A DNA stretch of 64,000 bases from assembly GCA_030425425.1 (NCBI GenBank), contig JAUIAO010000003.1:62001-126000 (forward strand). The letters are read 5' to 3'. The DNA comes from Bacteroidia bacterium (lineage in GTDB: Bacteria > Bacteroidota > Bacteroidia > Cytophagales > Cyclobacteriaceae). Numbering within the stretch: position 1 is the first letter of the stretch; every line of letters begins with the position of its first letter. The notes beneath the pieces are model-generated. The model made no database searches, was not told the DNA's origin, and worked only from the letters and a program-made list of their open reading frames with translations. Positions 30,944 to 40,516 of this stretch are shown here, one piece after another. A program made the translations under genes and the position numbers.

Positions 30944-33133
30944 TTACTGTCCATCAGCGGGACGAATAAACTCGCAGTTCTCTTTGATGGCAGATTCTGC
31001 TTTGTCATTTCCCAGATCACGTGCTTTTACAAAGTCTTTGCAGGCATCAAACCTGTTGTTGATATTGAGGTTCATCAAGCCTCTCTGATAAAAGATTTCT
31101 GAGTCCTTGGAATATAAAGTGATGGATTCTGTAAAATCATCAATTGCCCCGGTGTAATTCATCATTCCAGATTTGGCATATGCCCTATTGTCAAAAAACA
31201 CGGCATTTCCCGGGCTAACTTCAATTGCTTTGGTGAAGTAACTGATTGCTGTTTGGAAATCATTTTCCTTAAAATAGCAAAGGCCATAGATGTTCAGTGC
31301 ATCATCATTTTTCGGGTTGATTTCCAGGAAATTGGAAATATATACTTTGGCACTATCAAACTGACCATCGTAATAGTACGACTTACCCAGGTTCAAAGTG
31401 TACATTGGAATCTCACCGTTCAAACCTATCGCTTTACTAAAGTTCTCTATAGCATCATGGTACTGATTGGTTCGATATTGGGCAATTCCCAGCATATTAT
31501 ATGCTTCGGCTCCATTATAGCCGTTTTTTATGGCATTAGAAAAAGAGATTGCCGCTAAGGAATCTTCTCCCATTTGGTGAAGTGAATAAGCATGGTTGTA
31601 ATGATAGAGCCCTTTTTGGGGGTTTAAAAGCATTAATTTCTGGAAGGTATTGGCAGCACTGTCGTAGTTTTCTGTCAGATAGTGAGCAACTCCAATATTC
31701 AACTGAGCCTCTTCAAAAGTAGAGTCTAATTTGTATGCTTGCTGATAGTCATTTAATGCATTTTTATAGTCTCCAAGTTTTGATTTGGCTTCCCCTCTCT
31801 TATTCCATGACTTGGGGTATTGGTCGTTGATTTCTATTGACCTACTCAGGTCTGTAATGGCCTCATAGTATTTTCCAAGATTGAGGTAAGCAAAGCCTCG
31901 GTTGAAAAAATATACGTAGTTCATTTGGGTCTGAGCAATGGCCTGATTGTAATATCCGATGGCTTGTTCGTAATCTCCCTGTTCAAAATACTGATTGCCA
32001 GTTTCATTGAGTTCGCTATGATTTTCTGTGTAGCTGATTTTAGCTATCATTTCTTCGGACATTTCGAACAAGGAGTCGCTTACTTCAGGGTTTAATTCTG
32101 CATGATCAATCTTTATGGTTACTTCCTCTGTGAATGACACCTTCTTGATATACATCGGAAATTCAATTTCATCAATGATTTGGTATTGTCCCATGTCCAT
32201 GATGTCTTCCTTTTTTTCTATTCTGACTATTTGGTCATCTACCACAAAGGCCACCAGAATGGTATCATAGTTTAGTACTAATCGGTATCCGGATTTGCCA
32301 TTTATGTTCACGGTGTGACACTTCTTTACTTTCATATCACCCGTCAGATCGTTTTCAAGAAAGGATTCGTTTTTTGCGTCGTTATCATTGTCAAGCACTT
32401 TTACAGTTACAGCATCTTCTAAGGGATTATACGACCATTCGATCGAGTCATTTCTACCATTGATAAACTTTGATCCCTGAAAACTCAGTTCTATGAATTG
32501 CTTTTTCTTTTTGGTGGTGATTTTGGCAGGCATTTCGAATCCTTTCATATTGAAAGTCCCCTTTATAATCATGCTTTCAATCGTAGGCATTTGATTGGAC
32601 TGCATTACCCGGTCATAAATCTGTTGGCCTTCCATCGTGGATTTTTCTTCCAGAATGATCGCTTCTCCAAATTTTTCCAGTTGATTACTTTTTAATGTTT
32701 CCCAATTATTAGCCTCTTTTTCATCCAGATCAGAAAGTTTGTATAATATGAAGGAGGCGAATTGATCACCCGATGTATTATAGACTTGACCTTCCAGCCG
32801 GCTGTCAATCAACTCCATGGAATAGTCTGCAGAAATATCCATTTCAATTCCCTGCATGATGCCGATTTCGTTGAATTTCAATTGACTTTTCTTCATGCTA
32901 CCGCTAATGTAGGAGCCGCTATTGAAGTACTCCGGCCAGATAACTGTGCCCTCAAAAGCCTTTTTATCAGCCTTATCGATCGTGAGTCCCATTTGGAATT
33001 TTGTGCCGGAGTTAAACGTATAGGTGCCAACCCATTCTCCCAGATACGAGTCTGGTTTCTGGGCGATAGAAGTAGTGGTGAAGAATGTTAAAAATAGAAT
33101 TGATATGGAAATTCTGCTGATAGACTTGATCAT
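30944..33133 (-). CDS. Exported TPR-repeat protein
   Basis: About 729 residues from the ATG at 33133, chosen because it is directly followed by a signal peptide (MIKSISRISISILFLTFF ending TSIAQ). Upstream in-frame codons would add an unlikely 22 residues. The region after the signal (about 20-370) is beta-rich, with a lipocalin-like opening (YLGEWVGTYTFNSG) and an outer-membrane lipoprotein-sorting-like segment about residues 170-360. The last 350 residues hold about nine TPR units (for example YFEQGDYEQAIGYYNQAI, AITDLSRSIEIND, AIENFSKAIGLNG). A periplasmic scaffold role is likely; no enzyme motif is seen. The gene stands alone on the minus strand. Confidence 0.85.
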   Translation of the reverse strand: MIKSISRISISILFLTFFTTTSIAQKPDSYLGEWVGTYTFNSGTKFQMGLTIDKADKKAFEGTVIWPEYFNSGSYISGSMKKSQLKFNEIGIMQGIEMDISADYSMELIDSRLEGQVYNTSGDQFASFILYKLSDLDEKEANNWETLKSNQLEKFGEAIILEEKSTMEGQQIYDRVMQSNQMPTIESMIIKGTFNMKGFEMPAKITTKKKKQFIELSFQGSKFINGRNDSIEWSYNPLEDAVTVKVLDNDNDAKNESFLENDLTGDMKVKKCHTVNINGKSGYRLVLNYDTILVAFVVDDQIVRIEKKEDIMDMGQYQIIDEIEFPMYIKKVSFTEEVTIKIDHAELNPEVSDSLFEMSEEMIAKISYTENHSELNETGNQYFEQGDYEQAIGYYNQAIAQTQMNYVYFFNRGFAYLNLGKYYEAITDLSRSIEINDQYPKSWNKRGEAKSKLGDYKNALNDYQQAYKLDSTFEEAQLNIGVAHYLTENYDSAANTFQKLMLLNPQKGLYHYNHAYSLHQMGEDSLAAISFSNAIKNGYNGAEAYNMLGIAQYRTNQYHDAIENFSKAIGLNGEIPMYTLNLGKSYYYDGQFDSAKVYISNFLEINPKNDDALNIYGLCYFKENDFQTAISYFTKAIEVSPGNAVFFDNRAYAKSGMMNYTGAIDDFTESITLYSKDSEIFYQRGLMNLNINNRFDACKDFVKARDLGNDKAESAIKENCEFIRPADGQ

Positions 33134-33489
33134 AGAGATGTAATGAAAAATGTAATCTAATAGTTGAAAAAGGTTGTGTGAAATTATTGCAAATCGCACA
33201 CTAATCCTACTTTGTCACCCTCAACTTTTTTACCCTCAATCTGGGTGCCTTTCATTCCCTGAATGAAGATTAAAAATTCACACTAGGCATTCATCCTTGC
33301 TTGCCTCCGTGACATGTTGTTATGACGAAATTCAACTGATAGCCTTATTGTTTTCAAGGTATGTGAGTGTATGAGAGTTGGTAGCGTAGGTGTTTGAAGA
33401 GATGATGTGCGTTGTTGGTGAAAATAGTAGAAAGAGGTAGATTCGTACAGTATTATTTCTCAAGGGACTAAACCCGAAACCCTGAATCG
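33134..33489. other. Intergenic region between divergent TPR genes
   Basis: 356 bases holding the promoters of two divergently transcribed TPR genes. No gene or strong hairpin is visible. A T/G-rich stretch precedes the plus-strand gene. Confidence 0.5.
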
Positions 33490-34656
33490 ATGAAAACTTT
33501 TTTTCTACTGCTCTTCATATCTTTTTCTGCTCAGGCACAATTCGAAAAAGTAGATGAACTTATACAGCAACGTCAATACAGTGATGCGTTTAATATGCTT
33601 TTGAAGCTCGATCCTAAAAATGAGGATCCGGAGGCATTAAGAAGAAAAATTGATATCTGTATAGATAATTATATCATGTCTATAGGACATCAGATGTTTG
33701 CGCTGAAAAACCTCAAACATGGCGAGGAAGTTGATAAACTCAGAGGACGAGAGGGAAGTTATGACATGTTTTCACTCGATGTGCCTGAATTGTCAGCTCC
33801 TTTAATGGATAAATTTCCTAAGAATTATCAACTGAAGTTTGCGGTAGGTAGATATTATCACAGCATGCACCTCAACTGTGGTGATTGTACTATGTCACGG
33901 GCAGATTGTATTTCCGAATTTCAAAGACTTTTTGAAGAATGTTATAAGCACGGAGTATATGATTATTTCAGTGCATATGGTATTGCTTATGCTAAAGTGA
34001 ATAATCAGCAATTCAAAGAAAGTATTCCCTATTTTCTAAAATCCATCGAATTGAATGATGAATACCCGTCGAGTCATTATAATCTGGCGTATGCCTATTT
34101 ATATATAGATGATCGAGAAAACTGTATTAAATATGCTCAAAATGCATTTGATCGATATGACTATCCTTCCTACAAAGCAGACGCGGCTAAAATGATAGCA
34201 ACAGCTTACAGTGAGTTGGAGGATCATGATGGTGCATATAAGTATTATTCGATTGCCAATGAAGTCAATCCGGGCGATTACTATGTACTTGCCCCATTGA
34301 TGAGTTTGAATCTATTTCTGAAAAAAGGAAATATTGAGGAATTGCGAGATGCATTTTTTGAGATAGATCCGGATAACCCGACGATCTATCAGGATCTGAT
34401 CTATGCATATTATGATTACGGCGATATCAATGATCTTTTAAAATATTTTGAGTCATTGAAGTCAAAATATAAACAGGATCATGCTGTACTTGGAAATCTC
34501 TATTTCTTTACTGGCAAGATCAACTCAGAAGAAGGGAACCTACAAAAAGGGAAAGAGTATCTTCAAACCGCGAAAGACGAATTCCTTAAAGTTTATTCAA
34601 AAGACCATCAGGTTTTTGGTGTGATTGATCAGCTTTTGGAGCAATTAGATAAATAG
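33490..34656 (+). CDS. Exported TPR-repeat protein
   Basis: A 388-residue protein with a clear signal peptide (MKTFFLLLFISFSAQA, cleavage near residue 17). The mature protein is almost entirely helical repeat: TPR-like units from about residue 20 (VDELIQQRQYSDAFNMLLKL), about 165-230 (ESIPYFLKSIELNDEYPSSH, YNLAYAYLYIDDRENCI) and on to the C-terminus. Five cysteines occur in a CGDCTMSRADC patch near residue 130-141, which could form disulfides in the periplasm. It is divergent from the other exported TPR protein at 30944-33133. Function unknown. Confidence 0.85.
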   Translation: MKTFFLLLFISFSAQAQFEKVDELIQQRQYSDAFNMLLKLDPKNEDPEALRRKIDICIDNYIMSIGHQMFALKNLKHGEEVDKLRGREGSYDMFSLDVPELSAPLMDKFPKNYQLKFAVGRYYHSMHLNCGDCTMSRADCISEFQRLFEECYKHGVYDYFSAYGIAYAKVNNQQFKESIPYFLKSIELNDEYPSSHYNLAYAYLYIDDRENCIKYAQNAFDRYDYPSYKADAAKMIATAYSELEDHDGAYKYYSIANEVNPGDYYVLAPLMSLNLFLKKGNIEELRDAFFEIDPDNPTIYQDLIYAYYDYGDINDLLKYFESLKSKYKQDHAVLGNLYFFTGKINSEEGNLQKGKEYLQTAKDEFLKVYSKDHQVFGVIDQLLEQLDK

Positions 34657-34734
34657 TAATTCTCGAGAAATAAATTCAGTTGATAATTATTTTAGTGTCC
34701 CTTCAATTGTATCATTATGATAGCAACTGACTAA

Positions 34735-37191
34735 CTACTCATCCTTCAGATACTTCACTGGCTGGATCTGTGCAGCACCGATCGTCTGAAAACTGGTAGT
34801 AACGATAGAGATGAGTAGCATGATCAAACCCGCTCCGGCGATGGTGGCTAGGGATACAGTGGTTCTGAGTTCAAAATTCTCCAACCATCGGCTCATCAGA
34901 TACCACGAGACCGGAGCTGCTATTCCAAATCCAATGAGCATCAGCTTCCCAAAACTCCCTGAAAGTATGAGCCAGATATTGCTGGCTGTGGCGCCCAGTA
35001 CTTTCCTGATCCCGATTTCTTTGTTTCGCTGTTCTACTATAAACGCCACCAGGCCAATTAGCCCAAGGCAGGCAATGATAATAGCAAGGCCAGCGATACC
35101 ACGCAGTAAAACGCTAAACCGGATCGTGCTTCGGAAGAGCTCCAGATAATCCTGTGCAACAAACGAGTACTCAAATGGAGCTTTGGCCGATTGCTGGTGC
35201 CAGAGGTCTTCAATTTCCGCTAGCAAAGCAGATGTCTGTCCCGCGTTTAGGTTTGTTTTGAGATTGATAGTTAGCTCGGTGGTAGGGTCATGATAGACCG
35301 CAGCTTTGTGATCAAAAATCGCAAATGGGTACGACTGACTGCTCATGCTGGTATTGAAATCTTCTATTACTCCGACAATTCTGAATTTGTTGTTCCCATA
35401 GATCAGCTCCTCGTTCAATGCAGATTCTGCTGAGCCCAAGCCGAAACTTTTCACCAGGTGTTCATTCACAACCACATTGGAAGAGTCATGGAAGTCTCTC
35501 GAAAGTCCTCTTCCTGCTATAACATCGAGATCATAAATATCAATGAAATGCTCATCAGCCATCAGGAAATTCACGGCTAGTTGCTGCTCTTCAGCTCCGG
35601 CCATTGAGAAATTGTCAAAGTCGAAAACAATAGGAGGGATATCAGAGCTGGCAGTGACAGCATCAACTTCAGGCAGTTGCAAGAGCTCATTTTTAAATGC
35701 CTCCACTGATAGGGAGAGGCGTTCCGTGTTCTCAATTACAATCTTATTGTCTTTATCAAACCCCAAATCAATATTCTTCCAGTGATTCACCTGATCCTTG
35801 ACCACTAGCGTGCAAGCAATCATGGCTATGGATATGGCAAATTGTGCAGTGACCAGTGTATTCCTTACCTGACTGTTTTTCATGCCATGAGCGATCTTTC
35901 CTTTGAGCGTTTTGATAGGCTGAAAAGAAGAAAGGTAAAATGCAGGATAGAGTCCACTAACAACTCCAACAACCAAAGTGATGATAAATAGTACTGCAAT
36001 GGTCAGAGGAGAAATAAGTAGTGAGATGTTTAGTGCTTTGTCTGTGATTTGGTTGATAACAGGTAAAGCTTGCTGCACCATGAAAATGGCTAGCAGAGCC
36101 GAAACGGCTACAAAAAATATGGACTCTGTAAGAAATTGGAAGATGAGCAGTTTTCTTCCAGACCCAATCACTTTACGAATGCCTACTTCTCTGGCTCGTG
36201 TAGAAGAGCGAGCGGTAGAAAGGTTGACGAAATTGATGATGGACAAAGCTAGAATCAGTATTCCTGAGAGGAATAAGATGTAGATCGTCTGAATACTGCC
36301 TGTTTCGTTTAGACGGCTATATACATTGGTAGATTTCAGGTGAATATCCAATAATGGCTGTATATACAAATCCCATTTTTCACCGGATTCCTTAAACTCT
36401 TCATAGCTGATCCCACGATACTTTTGAAGGAAGGATTCGAGATATTTACCGGGTACGGCAGCTACTTTATTTGCTACTACTGCAGGGTCAGCATCTGGTC
36501 TCAGTACCCCGAATGTTACAAAAGTGGTCCACATCCAGGAGTCACTCTGACGCTTTACTCTGGGAAAAGAACTCATAGAGAGCAACATGTCATATTGGAT
36601 GTGAGAATTGGAAGGAACCGCATCTGTCACCCCGGTGATGACGTAGCTTTTTTGCTGACCTACTTCTCCAAGTTGTAATTGTCTGCCCAGTACCTGATCT
36701 GTACCGAAATATTTTTCAGCCATGGCTGTTGTTATCACAACACTATTGGGATTGGTCAAAGCAGATTCTGGATTGCCAAATAATAGTGGGAAGGTGAATA
36801 CCTCCAGAAAATTAGGATCCACAGCCAGAATATCGTCTTGCTCAAAAACTACCAGACGATTTTGGCTCTCTGCTGTTACCAGATAATTGCCGGGTGTATG
36901 AACACGTGTCAATGCTTCAAATTCAGGAACTTCACTATTGATCGCATGCATCACAGCAGGTCCGGTGGAGCCAAAAAGTGCATCATCATCTCCCCAGATA
37001 AATGTTTGATTGATGCGATAAATACGATCCGCCTTTTGATGGAATGTATCAAAACTCATTTCATCCATCGAATAAATCCAGATCATCAGGCATGTGGCAA
37101 AGCCTATCGACAATCCGAGGATATTGAGAATAGCAAAAAACTTCTGCTTCTTGATGTGACGAATGGTGATGGTCAGGAGGTTCTTAAACAT
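34735..37191 (-). CDS. MacB/FtsX-type ABC transporter permease
   Basis: An 818-residue permease with the Bacteroidota type VII ABC architecture: first membrane segment (about residues 20-42, FAILNILGLSIGFATCLMIW), a MacB periplasmic domain (about 45-265), an FtsX block of three membrane segments (about 300-420), a second first-segment plus periplasmic domain (about 440-670), and a second FtsX block (about 690-800) with RNKEIGIRKVLGATASNIW. The coupling motif R-E-V-G-I-R-K-V-I-G-S is also present in the first block. No ATPase gene is adjacent. Such orphan permeases are numerous in Bacteroidota and are linked to lipoprotein or peptide/antibiotic efflux; substrate unknown. Confidence 0.92.
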   Translation of the reverse strand: MFKNLLTITIRHIKKQKFFAILNILGLSIGFATCLMIWIYSMDEMSFDTFHQKADRIYRINQTFIWGDDDALFGSTGPAVMHAINSEVPEFEALTRVHTPGNYLVTAESQNRLVVFEQDDILAVDPNFLEVFTFPLLFGNPESALTNPNSVVITTAMAEKYFGTDQVLGRQLQLGEVGQQKSYVITGVTDAVPSNSHIQYDMLLSMSSFPRVKRQSDSWMWTTFVTFGVLRPDADPAVVANKVAAVPGKYLESFLQKYRGISYEEFKESGEKWDLYIQPLLDIHLKSTNVYSRLNETGSIQTIYILFLSGILILALSIINFVNLSTARSSTRAREVGIRKVIGSGRKLLIFQFLTESIFFVAVSALLAIFMVQQALPVINQITDKALNISLLISPLTIAVLFIITLVVGVVSGLYPAFYLSSFQPIKTLKGKIAHGMKNSQVRNTLVTAQFAISIAMIACTLVVKDQVNHWKNIDLGFDKDNKIVIENTERLSLSVEAFKNELLQLPEVDAVTASSDIPPIVFDFDNFSMAGAEEQQLAVNFLMADEHFIDIYDLDVIAGRGLSRDFHDSSNVVVNEHLVKSFGLGSAESALNEELIYGNNKFRIVGVIEDFNTSMSSQSYPFAIFDHKAAVYHDPTTELTINLKTNLNAGQTSALLAEIEDLWHQQSAKAPFEYSFVAQDYLELFRSTIRFSVLLRGIAGLAIIIACLGLIGLVAFIVEQRNKEIGIRKVLGATASNIWLILSGSFGKLMLIGFGIAAPVSWYLMSRWLENFELRTTVSLATIAGAGLIMLLISIVTTSFQTIGAAQIQPVKYLKDE

Positions 37192-37317
37192 GAAATCGGT
37201 ATTTGTAGTCTGTTGAGCGAATTGCTTGCCAAAATACCTAAATCATTGATATTCAATGGGTAGTGTTATTTCCATATCCTATTTTTGTACGAATGTGAAC
37301 GATTGGTGTTCGGGATG

Positions 37318-37905
37318 TTAGTGGATGTTATTTGTTGCAATCTCGACTTCCCCTAGCTCCAACATTGCATTGATCAGGCAGACTTTTTCATAGTTTTTGA
37401 TGTCTTCTATCATGATAGGTCTTTCGATGATTGCTCCAGTAGAAATCAGGTACTGTCTTCTGACACCATTCAATAAATAAGTAGTAGGAGTGAACCATTC
37501 GAGCCCATCCCAAAAAGCTACATTTGAATAGGAACTATCCGTGATATGTCCATTCTGAGTGATTAGGATATCATCAGCTGATCCTTTTTCCTTAAATAGC
37601 CCCACAAGCTTAGACCGGTCTTCATACTTGAAAGAGTAATCAAGTACCGGTGCTTCTACGATCTTGAGTGATTTTACAATTTTGGGTTGGTATGGATGAT
37701 GTTCTATCTCAAATTCATGCTGATCATAAACAAATCGGACTTTGTGTCTTCCTGTCTCTGAGATCTGAGGTAACTGATCTGAAAGTCGGTGGGGTTGATT
37801 GGTTGGGAAATGGTTTTTGAAGACATGCTCCAATCTTCGCTGATGCCAATCAAGTAGCGGATATTCGCCATCTATACAACATATGGACTCAATGAATCGG
37901 GACAT
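37318..37905 (-). CDS. pabC: Aminotransferase class IV, probable 4-amino-4-deoxychorismate lyase
   Basis: About 195 residues from the ATG at 37905 (an in-frame TTG lies 12 bp upstream). Fold-type IV PLP enzyme; the likely PLP lysine is in YSFKYEDRSKL and the conserved segment ITDSSYSNVAFWDG is the usual E-x-x-x-x-N region, here with Asp replacing Glu. In folate synthesis PabC releases pyruvate from aminodeoxychorismate to give p-aminobenzoate. The start overlaps the end of pabB by 17 bp, which strongly supports this role. It is shorter than many PabC proteins (about 270), as is common for this Bacteroidota subgroup. The pathway assignment rests on gene context. Confidence 0.85.
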   Translation of the reverse strand: MSRFIESICCIDGEYPLLDWHQRRLEHVFKNHFPTNQPHRLSDQLPQISETGRHKVRFVYDQHEFEIEHHPYQPKIVKSLKIVEAPVLDYSFKYEDRSKLVGLFKEKGSADDILITQNGHITDSSYSNVAFWDGLEWFTPTTYLLNGVRRQYLISTGAIIERPIMIEDIKNYEKVCLINAMLELGEVEIATNNIH

Positions 37906-38851
37906 ATACTTTGTCAATTGTTTCCTGGTATTCCTTATCTAAATCGCTAAATGAAGTGATGCCACCCCCGCTTTTGAAGTAAAGCTGATCACCTTCTTTT
38001 TCAATAAACCGAATCATCACTCCGGTATCCAGTGTTTCTCCATCAAAATGCCCACAAATCCCTGTATAAAAACCCCTTTCATAGGTTTCCGCTTTCTGTA
38101 TAATACGGACGGTTTCCGGCTTTGGTGCTCCTGAAATGGATCCTGCGGGTAATAGCTTGTATATGATCGATCCCAGTTTGGAAGGGTAATCATTGGGTAG
38201 TTTCCCTACAATTTCTGAACTTACCTGCAGCAGTTTCTTCTCGTGTGTTTTGATTTCAGAAATAAATCGAAACTTGGTCACATTGACTCTCTCTGCTACC
38301 TGGCTTAGGTCATTTCTAATGAGATCCACAATGGTCACATGCTCAGCCGTTTCTTTTGGATCATTTAGAATGACATTTTCAGCATCAGGAACTGATGCAT
38401 CAATGGTACCTTTCATTGGATAACTAAAAATCTGACCATTTTTAATTTTGACGAATGTCTCAGGAGAAAACACAACGAATCGATCTTTAAAGTAAACTTT
38501 GTATTTCGCATTACTGAGGTGAAAAATATCTTCAAGGCTGAGGTTGGATTCGATAGGTGTTTTGAAGGTGAGGTTAACCAGATAGGAGTTGCCATAATTG
38601 ATCTGATCAACGACATATTGATACGAACTTTCAAATTCATCTCGCGATAGAGGGCGTTTTTCAAGTGTAAATGGTTCATTGAGCTGTTGATTATTAGCTC
38701 CGATGAAGTCAAATTCTATTTCATTGGGTTGGATTTCAGAAATGGGTTTGATCCATGTTTTTGTGCCCAGAAAATCTGTAAAAAAGAAAAAGGGAACTCT
38801 GTCATTCCCCATTTGATTCATCGCGGATATAGCTTGCTTCTTGTCTATCAC
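37889..38851 (-). CDS. pabB: Aminodeoxychorismate synthase component I
   Basis: A 320-residue chorismate-binding enzyme making 4-amino-4-deoxychorismate from chorismate and ammonia. Signature segments are visible: LVNLTFKTPIESNLSLEDIF, MKGTIDAS, DLIRNDLSQVAERV, LLPAGSISGAPK and ERGFYTGICGHFDGE, the last two lining the active site. Compared with typical PabB/TrpE (about 450-500 residues) the N-terminal subdomain is shortened, as in other Bacteroidota PabB. The start is GTG. A glutaminase subunit (PabA) is not in the window. pabC overlaps downstream; a DUF6787 gene ends only one base upstream of the pabB start, so these form one operon. Confidence 0.93.
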   Translation of the reverse strand: MIDKKQAISAMNQMGNDRVPFFFFTDFLGTKTWIKPISEIQPNEIEFDFIGANNQQLNEPFTLEKRPLSRDEFESSYQYVVDQINYGNSYLVNLTFKTPIESNLSLEDIFHLSNAKYKVYFKDRFVVFSPETFVKIKNGQIFSYPMKGTIDASVPDAENVILNDPKETAEHVTIVDLIRNDLSQVAERVNVTKFRFISEIKTHEKKLLQVSSEIVGKLPNDYPSKLGSIIYKLLPAGSISGAPKPETVRIIQKAETYERGFYTGICGHFDGETLDTGVMIRFIEKEGDQLYFKSGGGITSFSDLDKEYQETIDKVYVPIH

Positions 38852-39154
38852 TTAATCCTTCTTTTTACCCGACATTCTGCCGAAAGTCTTTTTCACAAAC
38901 CCCCAGAAAAAATCAAACTGTCCAAACAAGAACCCATAAATCAATAAAAACACGAAATATACTGGCAAAATCAATATGTAATAAATGATTGTAAACCAGA
39001 TGTTTGTTTCTCCATCTTCAGTAAAAAAAGCGACGATTGGCTGCTTGAGGAATAGAACAGTAAACCCAGTACAGGCAAAAACTACCAGGATGATGATCAC
39101 CTGCCAGCCGCTTTTTAAGTCCCAACGTGTTTTAAGTTTATCGATCCATGCCAT
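38852..39154 (-). CDS. DUF6787-like small membrane protein
   Basis: A 100-residue protein with two clear hydrophobic segments (about residues 17-38 and 52-78), a charged N-terminus (MAWIDKLKTRWDLKSGWQ) and a basic C-terminus ending KKTFGRMSGKKKD. It resembles the small DUF6787 family of Bacteroidota; function unknown. It sits between the RluA-family gene (16-bp overlap upstream) and pabB, whose GTG start directly abuts its stop codon, so all four genes are probably co-transcribed. Confidence 0.75.
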   Translation of the reverse strand: MAWIDKLKTRWDLKSGWQVIIILVVFACTGFTVLFLKQPIVAFFTEDGETNIWFTIIYYILILPVYFVFLLIYGFLFGQFDFFWGFVKKTFGRMSGKKKD

Positions 39155-39833
39155 TGATTAGGGGGTTAAAATCGTCCCACTTTGGCTTGCAAGATATGGA
39201 CATTGGCTCTTTCTTCACAGGGTGAACAAAAGCTATTTTGTAGGCATGAAGTGAAATATTTTTATCAGAATTTGGGGTAGGGTAACCGTACTTCAGGTCT
39301 CCTTTGATCGGACACTTAATTTTCGCCAGCTGAACCCTGATCTGATGTGGACGCCCGGTTTTCGGTTTTACTTCCAGCAAGGCGTGCCCGCTAATGCTTC
39401 CTTGTAATTTGTAAGACAATTCGGCGTACTTGGCATTCCCTTTTTGTTTCGTATGTGCCTTGGCGATGTTTTTTTCAGAATCTTTTGTTAGCCAATGTGT
39501 CAGCCGGTCTTCATCCTTTTCAGGCGCACCTTTTACTATTGCCACATAGGTTTTATTAATCTTATCATCATGAAAAAGCTTATTCATCCGCTCCAGAGCT
39601 TTGGATGTGCGGGCAAATACACAAACCCCACTCACAGGTCTATCCAGCCGATGGACAGGGTGCAAAAAAGCTTCGCCTGGCTTGTTGTATTTTTTTCTGA
39701 TGTAAGCCCGTCCCCAGTCTGTCAAGGTGTTGTCCCCGGTTTTATCTCCCTGCACTAGCCATCCTGCTGGTTTATTCAGTACCAGTAGATGATTGTCTTC
39801 ATATAATACCTGGGGATTGATTTTTTGAGCCAT
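39138..39833 (-). CDS. RluA-family pseudouridine synthase
   Basis: About 231 residues from the ATG at 39833; a TTG 27 bases upstream is less likely. Pseudouridine synthase that isomerises a uridine in rRNA or tRNA. The catalytic motif HRLDRPVSG carries Asp64, and the substrate-binding segment HLLVLNKPAG and the C-terminal GRPHQIRVQLA are typical of RluA/RluD relatives. No S4 domain is present, so it is closer to RluA/TruC-type than RluD. The target base cannot be told from sequence. It is the first gene of the pabBC-containing minus-strand run. Confidence 0.93.
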   Translation of the reverse strand: MAQKINPQVLYEDNHLLVLNKPAGWLVQGDKTGDNTLTDWGRAYIRKKYNKPGEAFLHPVHRLDRPVSGVCVFARTSKALERMNKLFHDDKINKTYVAIVKGAPEKDEDRLTHWLTKDSEKNIAKAHTKQKGNAKYAELSYKLQGSISGHALLEVKPKTGRPHQIRVQLAKIKCPIKGDLKYGYPTPNSDKNISLHAYKIAFVHPVKKEPMSISCKPKWDDFNPLINGMDR

Positions 39834-39922
39834 GTTTGATTTGATCCTAATTTGTTGCAAAGTTATAATGGTGAAGTGAATCTTTTTTATTGGTTAACTT
39901 TATAATAGTAAATGTTGATTTT

Positions 39923-40465
39923 ATGCAGACAGCAACAATAGATCGATCAAAGGAGTGGACAGTGGAGGATTACCTTCAATTGGAAGAGGGGTTGCTTGCT
40001 CAATTAATTGATGGAGAACTCATTATGTCACCAGCACCCACTACACAGCATCAAAGAGTGTTAAGAAGTCTTTTCAGAGCTTTTGATCAATTTGGAAATG
40101 TAGGTGAAGCATTCTTTTCACCAATTGATCTTTATCTGAATGATAAGAACGTTCTTCAACCAGACCTCATTTTTATTTCGGACGAAAATAAATCTATAGT
40201 CTCCGATAAAGGTATTGTTGGTCCCCCTGAAATCGTTGTAGAAGTCATCTCACCGTCAAACAGTTTTGTGGATCGAAATACCAAAAAGCGTAAATATTTG
40301 GAGTTTGGAGTGAAAGAATATTGGGTTGTAGATCCAGGAAACAAAACTCTTGAAATCTACACGGACGACCTAGATAAACCCCACTTGTATCTCTCTGGAG
40401 AAGGTCAGGTAAGCTCAACCGTTCTTCAGGAATTGAGTTTTGATTTAAACACGGTATTTGTTTAA
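39923..40465 (+). CDS. Uma2 family (DUF820) PD-(D/E)XK nuclease-like protein
   Basis: About 180 residues from the ATG at 39923 (an upstream in-frame alternative start at 39890 adds 11). Members share the PD-(D/E)XK nuclease fold: Asp81 in LQPDLIFIS, Glu107 in PPEIVVEVISPSN, followed by basic NTKKRKYLEFGVKEYWVVDP. The motif LIDGELIMSPAPTTQHQ is the family's N-terminal signature. Uma2 genes are extremely abundant in Cyanobacteria and common in Cytophagales; their role is unclear and may be linked to mobile DNA. The gene is isolated and no partner is evident. Confidence 0.88.
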   Translation: MQTATIDRSKEWTVEDYLQLEEGLLAQLIDGELIMSPAPTTQHQRVLRSLFRAFDQFGNVGEAFFSPIDLYLNDKNVLQPDLIFISDENKSIVSDKGIVGPPEIVVEVISPSNSFVDRNTKKRKYLEFGVKEYWVVDPGNKTLEIYTDDLDKPHLYLSGEGQVSSTVLQELSFDLNTVFV

Positions 40466-40516
40466 ATACACATAGAGCCTAACTCTCCAACAACCTAAGT
40501 AATCCCTAATCTGCAC

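Noticed and set aside
36838-37263. A 141-codon plus-strand frame over the permease 5' end
   Set aside because: Antisense shadow of the MacB-type permease gene, cysteine-rich and low complexity in the manner of complementary frames.
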